In this document: positions 1-6,012 of the stretch, piece after piece | Layout of the letters: every line of letters begins with the position of its first letter | Position numbering within the stretch: position 1 is the stretch's first letter | From: Planctomycetota bacterium | Lineage (GTDB): Bacteria; Planctomycetota; Planctomycetia; Planctomycetales; Planctomycetaceae | NCBI GenBank assembly: GCA_023429275.1 | Contig: JAEYWB010000475.1 | Span: 1-9,227 of the forward strand | Reading direction: 5' to 3' | Length of the DNA: 9,227 nt | Program-made: the position numbers and the translations under genes | Notes under the pieces: generated by a model | Seen by the model: only the letters and a program-made list of their open reading frames with translations | Database searches by the model: none | Told to the model about the DNA's origin: nothing

Positions 1-42
1 ATACGCGGGACGTCCTTCATTCTGAGTTCGCGGAATCGTCAC
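1..42 (-). CDS. Possible 5' end of a gene running off the left edge
   Basis: A GTG at 42-40 on the minus strand opens a frame that stays open for 14 codons to the window edge (MTIPRTQNEGRPAY). A strong Shine-Dalgarno-like GGAGGAG lies at 57-51, eight bases upstream of this GTG. An ATG at 47-45 is closer to that site, but its frame stops after two codons, so the GTG is the better start. The product cannot be identified from 14 residues. If the gene is real, the region up to 583 is a divergent intergenic region shared with the sulfatase gene. The call rests on the ribosome binding site and the open frame only. Confidence 0.35.
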   Translation of the reverse strand, partial: MTIPRTQNEGRPAY

Positions 43-218
43 TCCATAGTCTCCTCCGCGACGAAGTCTCCCACAGAAGCCAGTTGGCAGAACGCGTCTC
101 GCGGACAGCCATCTCAGTCTGTCGCCCAACCCGGCCAGGGGCAGGCTTTCCGCGCGGAGAAACCGGCAGCAACTTTCGACAGGCCGCACAGGGTGCGCGA
201 GACAGAAGCTCGAGCGAT

Positions 219-304
219 TCTCGCCCCGGTGAAACGTTGCCGGCCAACCGAGGCGAACGGCAAGACCTGAGGTCGAAGGTTGGGCAACGCATTCCGGGGC
301 GAGA
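219..304. repeat. Long imperfect inverted repeat
   Basis: The arms 219-249 and 278-304 pair in three blocks: an 11-bp perfect stem (219-229 with 294-304), a 7-bp stem (CGTTGCC 235-241 with GGCAACG 283-289), and a 5-bp stem (CAACC 245-249 with GGTTG 278-282). Small unpaired stretches separate the blocks. The 28-base loop contains a further 4-bp hairpin, GACC/GGTC (264-274). That is 23 paired positions in 86 bases, far more than expected by chance. There is no adjoining T-tract, so it does not look like a standard terminator. It could be a dispersed palindromic repeat or a structured RNA. Confidence 0.7.
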
Positions 305-394
305 GACGATCCAGAATCCGCAGAACGCATTCTGCGTGGATCCTCGCAATTCGCTCCACACCTCGACGTCGTCCCGGCCACACTGCCGAAAACG

Positions 395-508
395 TAGCCA
401 TCTTGCTCCGCAAGATGAGCGAGTCATCATCGACGTCCGATCGCGGAACCGCGGTGCGATGGAGGGAGCCAATCGTCCCCTCGCTCATCGCGCGGAGCGA
501 GATGGCGA
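395..508. repeat. Nested palindromic repeat, two inverted 28-base arms
   Basis: The arm at 395-422 and the reverse complement of 481-508 match at 24 of 28 positions, separated by a 58-base spacer. Each arm is also a palindrome. The left arm holds a perfect 8-bp stem, CATCTTGC (399-406) with GCAAGATG (410-417), closed by a three-base loop. The right arm holds TCGCTC (481-486) with GAGCGA (495-500). Paired inverted palindromes of this kind resemble REP/BIME elements. No transposase or other gene is associated with it. Confidence 0.65.
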
Positions 509-583
509 CTGAGACGCTTGCGGTGGCGGGTTTGCTCGGGGATTTTGTTGACCATCTCGAACTCGATGTGGAGAGGCGCTCTC

Positions 584-2167
584 ATGACACGGATGCTGGT
601 CACGTTGCTCGGGTTGCTGAGTCTGGTGAGCTCGTCGGAAGTCCGTGGGGACACCCCCCGCCCGCATGTCGTCGTCATCCTGGCGGATGACCTCGGCTAC
701 GGAGATCCCGCGTGTTACGGCGGCAAGATTCCGACTCCGCACTTCGACCGCCTCGCCCGCGACGGGCTGCGATTTACGGACGCCCATACGCCGTCGGCTG
801 TCTGTACGCCGACTCGGTATGGCCTGCTAACGGGTCGCTACAACTGGCGGACCAAGCTGCAGCGTGGCGTGCTGGGAGGGCTGAGTCCGCGGCTGATCGA
901 GCCGGGGCGGGTGACGATCGCGTCGTTTCTTCAGGAGCAGGGCTACCGCACCGCCTGCGTCGGCAAGTGGCACCTCGGGATGGACTGGGCGCGAAAGCCT
1001 GGCAAGCAGGTGACCGAGCTCAACATCGAGCCGCGGGAGCAGGTCTGGAATGTTGACTACAACCAGCCGATCGCCAACGGACCGAACAGCGTCGGGTTCG
1101 ACGAGTTCTTCGGCATCAGCGCCTCGCTCGACATGGTCCCGTACACGTTTCTCCGTAACGACCGCGTGACGGTCGAGCCGACGGAAGACCGCGAGTTCCT
1201 GATGATGGACGGCCGGCCCGGAGGCGGGAAGACCCGCAAGGGACCCGCCGCGCCTGGCTTTGAGGCCAGGGACGTTCTGCCGGCCGTCGTTCGTGAAGCC
1301 CGTGAGTTCATCGCCCGGCAGACAACGGGAGACGCGAACGGAAAACCGTTCTTCCTGTACGTCCCGCTCCCCGCGCCGCACACGCCGATCGTTCCGACCG
1401 CCGAGTGGCAGGGGAAGAGCGGCATGAACCCCTACGCCGACTTCGTCATGCAGACCGACGCCGCGGTCGGCTCGATCCTGGCCGCACTCGAGGAGAACGG
1501 CGTCTCGAAAGAGACCCTCGTCATCGTGACGAGCGACAACGGCTGCTCTCCCCAGGCGAAGTTCGAGGAGCTGAAGGAGCACGGCCATAACCCGAGCGGC
1601 CCGCTGCGGGGGCACAAGGCGGACCTGTTCGAAGGGGGACACCGCGTGCCGCTCCTCGTCCGCTGGCCGGGGCAGGTCGACGCCGGGAAGGAGTCTTCGA
1701 AGCTCGTCTGCCTGACAGATGTCCTGGCGACGATTTCCGAGGTCGTCGGCAAACCACTCCCCGAGACAGCGGCGGAGGACAGCTTCAGTTTCCTCTCGGC
1801 ACTGAAGACCGCAGAAGCCAAAACGGGGACGAAGGCAACGGCTGGCCGGGAGAGCCTTGTTTCGCATTCGATCAACGGGTCGTTCGCGATTCGCCAGGGA
1901 GCCTGGAAACTGCTTCTCTGCCCGGATTCCGGGGGCTGGAGCGCTCCGCGGCCCGGGAGCAAGCCAGCCGCGGGCCTGCCGCCGCTACAGCTTTACAACC
2001 TGGAGGACGATCTCGCCGAGAGGCGAAACGTGGCGAGCGAGCACCCGGAGAAGGTCCGCGAACTGATCGCTCTCGTCGAAGGGGTCGTCCGGCGTGGGCG
2101 GAGCAACCCCGGTCCCGACCGGGAGAACGCCGTTCCCGTGGAGCTGCGGGTTCCGAAGTGGCCTTGA
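584..2167 (+). CDS. Secreted type I (arylsulfatase A-like) sulfatase
   Basis: A 527-residue sulfatase of the alkaline-phosphatase superfamily, predicted to hydrolyse sulfate esters outside the cytoplasm; the substrate cannot be read from the sequence. Residues 1-22 form a hydrophobic signal peptide without a clear lipobox. Catalytic features are in order: D35-D36 in ILADDLGYGD (metal ligands), the CTPTR signature with C74 (the residue converted to formylglycine) and R78, GKWHLG (K128, H130), PHTP (H266), SDNG (D318, N319) and RGHK (K345). C74 makes it a cysteine-type sulfatase needing a formylglycine-generating enzyme, not seen here. I chose the ATG at 584 because GGAGAGG (570-576) lies 7 bases upstream and it gives a clean signal peptide; an in-frame ATG at 518 adds 22 residues that spoil it. 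Family call very secure. Confidence 0.95.
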   Translation: MTRMLVTLLGLLSLVSSSEVRGDTPRPHVVVILADDLGYGDPACYGGKIPTPHFDRLARDGLRFTDAHTPSAVCTPTRYGLLTGRYNWRTKLQRGVLGGLSPRLIEPGRVTIASFLQEQGYRTACVGKWHLGMDWARKPGKQVTELNIEPREQVWNVDYNQPIANGPNSVGFDEFFGISASLDMVPYTFLRNDRVTVEPTEDREFLMMDGRPGGGKTRKGPAAPGFEARDVLPAVVREAREFIARQTTGDANGKPFFLYVPLPAPHTPIVPTAEWQGKSGMNPYADFVMQTDAAVGSILAALEENGVSKETLVIVTSDNGCSPQAKFEELKEHGHNPSGPLRGHKADLFEGGHRVPLLVRWPGQVDAGKESSKLVCLTDVLATISEVVGKPLPETAAEDSFSFLSALKTAEAKTGTKATAGRESLVSHSINGSFAIRQGAWKLLLCPDSGGWSAPRPGSKPAAGLPPLQLYNLEDDLAERRNVASEHPEKVRELIALVEGVVRRGRSNPGPDRENAVPVELRVPKWP

Positions 2168-2194
2168 GGTCCGAGGCCGGACGTGAAGTATGAT
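2164..2194 (+). promoter_or_regulatory. Candidate promoter overlapping the sulfatase stop codon
   Basis: TTGAGG (2164-2169) and TATGAT (2189-2194) resemble -35 and -10 boxes, separated by 19 bases, slightly long. The -35-like box overlaps the sulfatase TGA, and the -10-like box lies 58 bases before the GTG of the next gene. If real, the membrane-protein gene can be transcribed independently of the sulfatase gene. The call rests on motif resemblance only. Confidence 0.3.
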
Positions 2195-2252
2195 CCGACG
2201 CCCGCCTCCCTCCCTGGGTTTCCGGACTTCCGGGTGACCTCCGAGAACCGCA

Positions 2253-3251
2253 GTGCCCCTCGCCGCTCCGACGCGCCGTCCCTCCCCTACGACCGCCACA
2301 GCTCTCATCCCCTCGGATCGGGAGACGGCCCCCACGCCGCTCGACCGCCTCTGTGCCCCGGTCTTGTTCCTCGTCACGGCCGCCTACGTCGTGATTCTGG
2401 GGATGGTCCTGCACCTGCGAGTCGGCGAGGCGGTCGAGCCGTACGGGCGGCTCCTCTGGTGGTCCGAGTTCCTGTTGGGCGGACTGCTGCCGGCCTACCT
2501 CCTGGAAGCGTGCCTGCACGCCCACGCGGGGACGCCCCGCTGGCGCCGCGATCTCGTCTTCTGCCTCTTTCCTCCCGCGCGGCTCGCGGGGCGGGGCCAC
2601 GGCTGCGGGCAGTTCGTCTGGCTTCCCGGGCTCGGGTGGCGGAAGGCGGACGAGGACCTGGCCGTGCTCGTCGAACGAAAGCTGTCGATGCCGATGATCG
2701 GCGTGGCCCTGCTGGTGCTCCCGCTCCTCGCGCTCGAGTTCCACTTTCAGGACAAGGGGACGGTCCCGAAGGGATGGGACCTCGGTCTGCGGCTCGGCTC
2801 GGCGGGGATCTGGACGCTCTTCACGATGGAATTCCTCGTGATGATCACGATCGTCCGCAAGAAGATCCTGTACATCAAGAACCACTGGATCGACGTCGCG
2901 ATCATCCTGCTGCCGTTCATCGAATACATGCGGGCCCTGCGGATCGGCCGGCTCCTGCGGCTGAACCAGCTCACGAAGCTCGGCCGGACCGCTCGCCTCT
3001 TCCGGATGCGGGGCCTGCTGATGCGGAGCTGGCGGGCGATCCTGCTGCTGGGGATCGTGCAGCGGCTCCTGCAGCGGACGCCGCAACGGCAACTGGAGTA
3101 TCTGCAGGAAATGATCCGCGAGCGGGAGGAAGAGCTGGAGGACCTGAGAGAACGGGCCGCTGCCATCGAGCGAGAGATCCAGTCGCTGCTGTCACCGCCT
3201 GCTCACGGGCCCGCCATCGCCCAGGCTGCGGCCGACCAGATGGGCCCTTGA
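2253..3251 (+). CDS. Membrane protein with voltage-sensor domain and C-terminal coiled coil, no pore
   Basis: A 332-residue protein with two N-terminal hydrophobic segments (about 33-55 and 67-90), then four helices that read as a voltage sensor. S1 is about 147-163. S2 (182-202) has F190-x-x-E193, as in the gating-charge transfer centre of Kv channels. S3 (210-225) is NHWIDVAIILLPF with D214. S4 has basic residues every third position: R227, R230, R233, R236, then K242, R245, R248 and R251, with Q239 the only gap. No pore helix or GYG-type filter follows; the protein continues into a coiled coil with heptads at 281, 284, 288, (291), 295, 298, 302, 305, 309 and 312. Sensor plus coiled coil recalls Hv1 proton channels, but the transported species is unknown. 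The GTG at 2253 is the first start after an in-frame stop at 2235-2237; its Shine-Dalgarno is weak. Confidence 0.85.
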   Translation: MPLAAPTRRPSPTTATALIPSDRETAPTPLDRLCAPVLFLVTAAYVVILGMVLHLRVGEAVEPYGRLLWWSEFLLGGLLPAYLLEACLHAHAGTPRWRRDLVFCLFPPARLAGRGHGCGQFVWLPGLGWRKADEDLAVLVERKLSMPMIGVALLVLPLLALEFHFQDKGTVPKGWDLGLRLGSAGIWTLFTMEFLVMITIVRKKILYIKNHWIDVAIILLPFIEYMRALRIGRLLRLNQLTKLGRTARLFRMRGLLMRSWRAILLLGIVQRLLQRTPQRQLEYLQEMIREREEELEDLRERAAAIEREIQSLLSPPAHGPAIAQAAADQMGP

Positions 3252-3339
3252 GGGCCGCTCTCCGTCGCACAACCTTCCCGGCCCCTTCCAGGCCGTCCGA
3301 GTTTCAAGCTTGGCGACGATTCGAATCGAATCAAGTCGG

Positions 3340-3376
3340 CGAGCGTGGGCAACGCTCGGCCGGCCTATAAGGCCGG
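3340..3376. terminator. Two tandem hairpins between convergent genes
   Basis: CGAGCGT (3340-3346) pairs with ACGCTCG (3352-3358) around a 5-base loop. Immediately after, CCGGCCT (3360-3366) pairs with AGGCCGG (3370-3376) around a 3-base loop. Both are perfect 7-bp stems, placed where transcription from the left (+) and the right (-) would collide. Neither is followed by a clear T-tract, so a bidirectional terminator role is inferred from position and structure. Confidence 0.4.
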
Positions 3377-3409
3377 GCCACGGAGTATGGGGACGCGTCG
3401 GAGCTCCGG

Positions 3410-4432
3410 CTATTCCCGCCTGGTCGGTGCGTTGACGAGAGCGATGCCGAGCGCCACGCACGCTCCGGACAGCAGCAGCCAGCCCGACAGCGTGTCGCCG
3501 CGGATCAGGACCCCCATCGCGACGCCGAAGATCGGGGTGGCGAAGCTGAAGACGGAAATCTGCGACGCGCTGAACCGCCGCAGGAGCCAGACCTGCAGCG
3601 AGAAGCAGAATCCCGAGACCACGAGTCCTGCGTAGAGCACCGCGAGGATCGTGGGGGGCCTCCATCGCAATTCCGAAAAGTCCTCGGTCGTGAGGCTGAT
3701 GCCCCCCATCACGAGGGCCGCGAAGAAGTTCCGCCAGAAGATCAGCGGCGCGGCGCTCATCACTTCGAGGGCCGGACGGGTGTGGATCGTCATCATCCCG
3801 AACAGGAACCCGCTCAGCGCCAGGACGGCGTCTCCGAGGATCGTTGGATGGTCCTGCGCCCCCGGCGCGGAGCGGCGATCGGTCGCCAGGAGGAGGACGA
3901 CTCCACCGGCGGCAATGAACAGCCCGATCGTCTGCCGCGGCGTGAGGCGGAAGGTCTTCAGGACCCAGGTTTCGATCGCCGCGACCCAGAAGACGTAGGT
4001 GTTGACGAGAAGGGTCGAATGCGACGTCGTCGACCACGCCGTGCCGATCTGGAAGGTGCCGAGCTGCACGACGAGATAGAACGTCATGTAGATCACCGGC
4101 CACCACTGGCGGCCACGGATCGCCAGGGATTCTTTCTCGAACCGGCACCAGAACCACATGAAGCCGGCGGCGAGCGCGAACCGGAGCGTCGCGAGAGCGA
4201 GAGGCGGCAGTTCGTCAGTGGCGATCTGGCTCGCGACCGACACGCCCCCCCAGAGAACCGTGGAGAGAATCGACAGCAGAATCGCCGTCAGCGTCAGCGG
4301 GGCGGGGATTCGATGATGACCTGTCGAGGGAGCTGTCGTCTCACGGGCAGACGCAAGCTCGGGATCTTCCGTCACCAGCGGCGCAGCGGGCGGGTTGACG
4401 GCCAGGCCGGTCGAATCCTCCTCCCTTGTCAC
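3410..4432 (-). CDS. EamA/DMT-superfamily transporter
   Basis: A 340-residue inner-membrane protein with about ten hydrophobic segments in two EamA repeats, roughly residues 47-183 and 199-333. This is typical of the drug/metabolite transporter superfamily (RhaT/YdcZ/PecM-like). Family-like features are the opening stretch STVLWGGVSVASQ, the LRFALAAG segment after it, and ATPIFGVAMGVL in the second repeat. The substrate cannot be predicted. About 45 polar residues precede the first helix, so the start is uncertain. I prefer the GTG at 4432-4430, with GAGG (4441-4438) five bases upstream; a TTG at 4453 in the same frame has no ribosome site, and a GTG further in is also possible. It follows the phosphoesterase gene on the same strand with a 94-base gap. 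Family call secure. Confidence 0.88.
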   Translation of the reverse strand: MTREEDSTGLAVNPPAAPLVTEDPELASARETTAPSTGHHRIPAPLTLTAILLSILSTVLWGGVSVASQIATDELPPLALATLRFALAAGFMWFWCRFEKESLAIRGRQWWPVIYMTFYLVVQLGTFQIGTAWSTTSHSTLLVNTYVFWVAAIETWVLKTFRLTPRQTIGLFIAAGGVVLLLATDRRSAPGAQDHPTILGDAVLALSGFLFGMMTIHTRPALEVMSAAPLIFWRNFFAALVMGGISLTTEDFSELRWRPPTILAVLYAGLVVSGFCFSLQVWLLRRFSASQISVFSFATPIFGVAMGVLIRGDTLSGWLLLSGACVALGIALVNAPTRRE

Positions 4433-4484
4433 TCGAACCTCGATTGCTCGCAAAAAGCCGCAAACGCAGCGGAATCATAGAGGA

Positions 4485-4546
4485 CCCGCCGCGGTGGCGG
4501 GAAACGTCCGCCACAGATCGCCAAATTCAGCTCTCCTGGGCGGACG
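4485..4546 (-). terminator. Hairpins at the end of the phosphoesterase gene
   Basis: CCCGCC (4485-4490) pairs with GGCGGG (4496-4501) around a 5-base loop, just past the phosphoesterase stop codon in the minus direction; a short pyrimidine-rich run follows on that strand. A second perfect 8-bp pair, CGTCCGCC (4505-4512) with GGCGGACG (4539-4546), spans the stop codon itself. These may terminate or attenuate transcription before the transporter gene, but there is no strong T-tract. Confidence 0.3.
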
Positions 4547-5816
4547 CCGCGCCCCCTGCCGGTGAGCCCTTCTCCGTGGTCAGCATCGGGACCAGAAGTC
4601 TTTCGGCCCGGCCGAGCCATTGCCGCAGCGCCGCGGGGCTGCGGAGGTCGATGTCGGCCTCCTTGAGTTCCAGCGTCCCCTTCCCCGCGAGCGGCGAAAG
4701 CGCGTCGCCGAGCCGGGCAAGTTCTTCGTCGGGAACGGTCTGCAGGCGGTCGAACTCCCGCAGGAGTTCCCCGATCAGGTCCTGTCCGCGGCGGAGTTCC
4801 TCGAGATCGATCGGCGGAGAGGTGTCGAAGCGGATCTTCTCCACCCAGAGCTCGTCGAGGCTGTTCGCGATGTTCCGGATCTCGGCGATCGCCTCGGCCG
4901 CTCCGTCGGTGCTCTGCAGCAGGCCATGGCAGGCGGTCTGCCCGGCGACGACGACCCGCACAGCACAGAACCGCCCTTCGGCCTCCTGCTGGCAGGCACG
5001 CAGTCGGGCAGCGACCTCCTCATAGAGATCGGCGAGCCGGGACTCGGGTGTGAGCTCGATCTCGACGAGCGACCAGCGGAGGACGTCGAGCGGCCGGAAC
5101 TTCACCTCGGTGTGCCCGCGATCGACGGTCACCAGCACGCATCCTTTCGCACCGCGCTCGTGGATATGCCGCCCCTGCAGGCAGCCGGGCCAGACGATCG
5201 CCGGCTTCTCCAGCACGGTCTGCCGGAGGTGAATGTGCCCGAGCGCCCAGTAGTCGTATCCCGACCGGACGAGGTTGGCGACTGTCGTCGGAGCGTAGGT
5301 GTCGTGCTCGGGGCTTCCGGCGAGGCTCGTGTGGAGAATGCCGATGTTGTAGAGCCCGGGAACCGCCGCCGGATAGGTGAGGGCGACGTCCTCCGTCACT
5401 TCGCGATTGGCGAATCCGCGGCCGTGCAGGGCGACGCCGAGCGTGTCATCCCGCATGGTCTCCGGTCCGTCGACCGGGAACTCGCGGACATTGGCGGGCC
5501 ACTGGATGCGCGTCTGGCCGGTGACCGCCATCGCGTCGTGGTTTCCGCGGATGAGGTAGACCGCGATGTTTTCCCGCTCGAGCCGCCGGAACTGGCCGGC
5601 CACCCAGAGGCCGGTCTGGAGGTCGGTCCATTTGCCGTCGAAGAGGTCCCCGGCGATGACGACGAACTTCACCTTCTCGGTGATGGCTAGGCGGATCAGG
5701 TTCTCGAACGCCTCGCGGGTGGCGTTGCGGATCCGCGCGGCCGGGGCCCCTTCGTAGAGCTCCAGTCCGCGAAGCGGGCTGTCGAGGTGAACATCGGCGG
5801 CGTGGAGGAATTTCAT
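4527..5816 (-). CDS. Mre11/SbcD/YhaO-type metallophosphoesterase, DNA repair nuclease
   Basis: A 429-residue calcineurin-like phosphoesterase of the Mre11/SbcD group, closest in layout to YhaO-type DNA repair exonucleases. The N-terminal two thirds carry the dimetal motifs in order: DVHLDSP (D8, H10), GDLFD (D57), RGNHD (N92, H93), ILHTS (H162) and GHIHLRQ (H194, H196). Residues from about 240 form the less conserved capping and partner-binding region. Such proteins normally act with an SMC/Rad50-like ATPase (SbcC or YhaN), often encoded just downstream. Here the next gene on the strand is an EamA transporter, so any partner is elsewhere. The ATG at 5816-5814 fits exactly, since the protein begins MKFLHAADVH as expected for the family; no Shine-Dalgarno is visible. 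The last 15 or so residues are low-complexity. Confidence 0.92.
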   Translation of the reverse strand: MKFLHAADVHLDSPLRGLELYEGAPAARIRNATREAFENLIRLAITEKVKFVVIAGDLFDGKWTDLQTGLWVAGQFRRLERENIAVYLIRGNHDAMAVTGQTRIQWPANVREFPVDGPETMRDDTLGVALHGRGFANREVTEDVALTYPAAVPGLYNIGILHTSLAGSPEHDTYAPTTVANLVRSGYDYWALGHIHLRQTVLEKPAIVWPGCLQGRHIHERGAKGCVLVTVDRGHTEVKFRPLDVLRWSLVEIELTPESRLADLYEEVAARLRACQQEAEGRFCAVRVVVAGQTACHGLLQSTDGAAEAIAEIRNIANSLDELWVEKIRFDTSPPIDLEELRRGQDLIGELLREFDRLQTVPDEELARLGDALSPLAGKGTLELKEADIDLRSPAALRQWLGRAERLLVPMLTTEKGSPAGGAASAQES

Positions 5817-5828
5817 GTCGGGCGGGAA

Positions 5829-6012
5829 GGCCTAGAGCCTAGAGCTTGGGGCCTAGGGCTTTGTCACAGCGACATCTTAGGGTTGATTACGTCGCAACTC
5901 ACTGTCATTCAATGACATGCCGCCAACGAAATTCCCATTTGCAGCATTGAAACAGCACTCGAGCCCAGGGCGCCGAGACACGATAGAAGCCTCTGGCCCT
6001 GGGCTCTAGGCC
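5829..6012. repeat. CTAG-rich heptamer array and inverted repeats
   Basis: CCTAGAG occurs twice in tandem (5831-5837, 5838-5844), followed by the degenerate CTTGGGG (5845-5851) and CCTAGGG (5852-5858), so four heptamers lie head to tail. An 11-bp perfect inverted repeat links this array to the far side of the gap: GGCCTAGAGCC (5829-5839) with GGCTCTAGGCC (6002-6012). A second 10-bp pair, GAGCCCAGGG (5961-5970) with CCCTGGGCTC (5997-6006), lies just past the McsA-like stop codon. The second could act as a terminator of that gene but lacks a T-tract. Confidence 0.6.
5903..5917. promoter_or_regulatory. Perfect operator-like dyad upstream of the phosphoesterase gene
   Basis: TGTCATT, one central base and AATGACA form a perfect 15-base dyad, 86 bases upstream of the phosphoesterase start (5816, minus strand). 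It sits in an AT-rich patch (about 5870-5950) that contrasts with the GC-rich surroundings, as expected for a control region. The half-site spacing suits a dimeric helix-turn-helix repressor. It matches neither the CTGT-N8-ACAG nor the GAAC-N4-GTTC LexA pattern. The regulator is unknown. Confidence 0.4.

Larger units (their letters stand above)
43..583. other. Hairpin-rich intergenic region without a convincing gene
   Basis: Several frames are open here, but their products are arginine- and serine-rich, low-complexity and without recognisable motifs, so I call no gene. The region holds a long imperfect inverted repeat (219-304), a 7-bp perfect hairpin with a 4-base loop (319-325 with 330-336), and a pair of inverted palindromic arms (395-422 and 481-508). 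The 9-mer AACGCATTC occurs twice, at 286-294 and 324-332. A poor promoter-like pair (TTGCGG 518-523, 17 bases, GATTTT 541-546) lies before the sulfatase gene and is too weak to call. Confidence 0.6.

Noticed and set aside
84..512. 142-residue plus-strand open frame (with overlapping frames 114-488 and 17-472 on the minus strand and 280-690 on the plus strand)
   Set aside because: The products are low-complexity and rich in Arg and Ser, without motifs, and the frames lie over palindromic repeats. Several overlapping frames are open because stop codons are rare in GC-rich DNA.
518..583. Upstream in-frame ATG extending the sulfatase by 22 residues
   Set aside because: The extension disrupts the signal peptide, and the ATG at 584 has a well-placed GGAGAGG.
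827..1867. 346-residue minus-strand frame inside the sulfatase gene
   Set aside because: Antisense shadow of a gene with a full set of catalytic motifs; the translation has no recognisable features.
1872..3092. 406-residue minus-strand frame opposite the sulfatase end and the membrane protein
   Set aside because: Composition is dominated by Arg, Pro, Glu and Asp with no domain; it spans two genes of the opposite strand and is explained by GC-rich codon use.
2183..3370. 395-residue plus-strand frame overlapping the voltage-sensor protein
   Set aside because: It is a Pro/Arg/Ala-rich shadow, whereas the other frame encodes clear membrane helices, an S4 pattern and a coiled coil.
4620..5690. 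356-residue plus-strand frame opposite the phosphoesterase
   Set aside because: Antisense shadow; the phosphoesterase frame carries all the dimetal motifs.
5961..6006. 10-bp inverted repeat read as a Rho-independent terminator of the McsA-like gene
   Set aside because: The loop is 26 bases and no T-tract follows on the minus strand, so I keep it as a repeat only.
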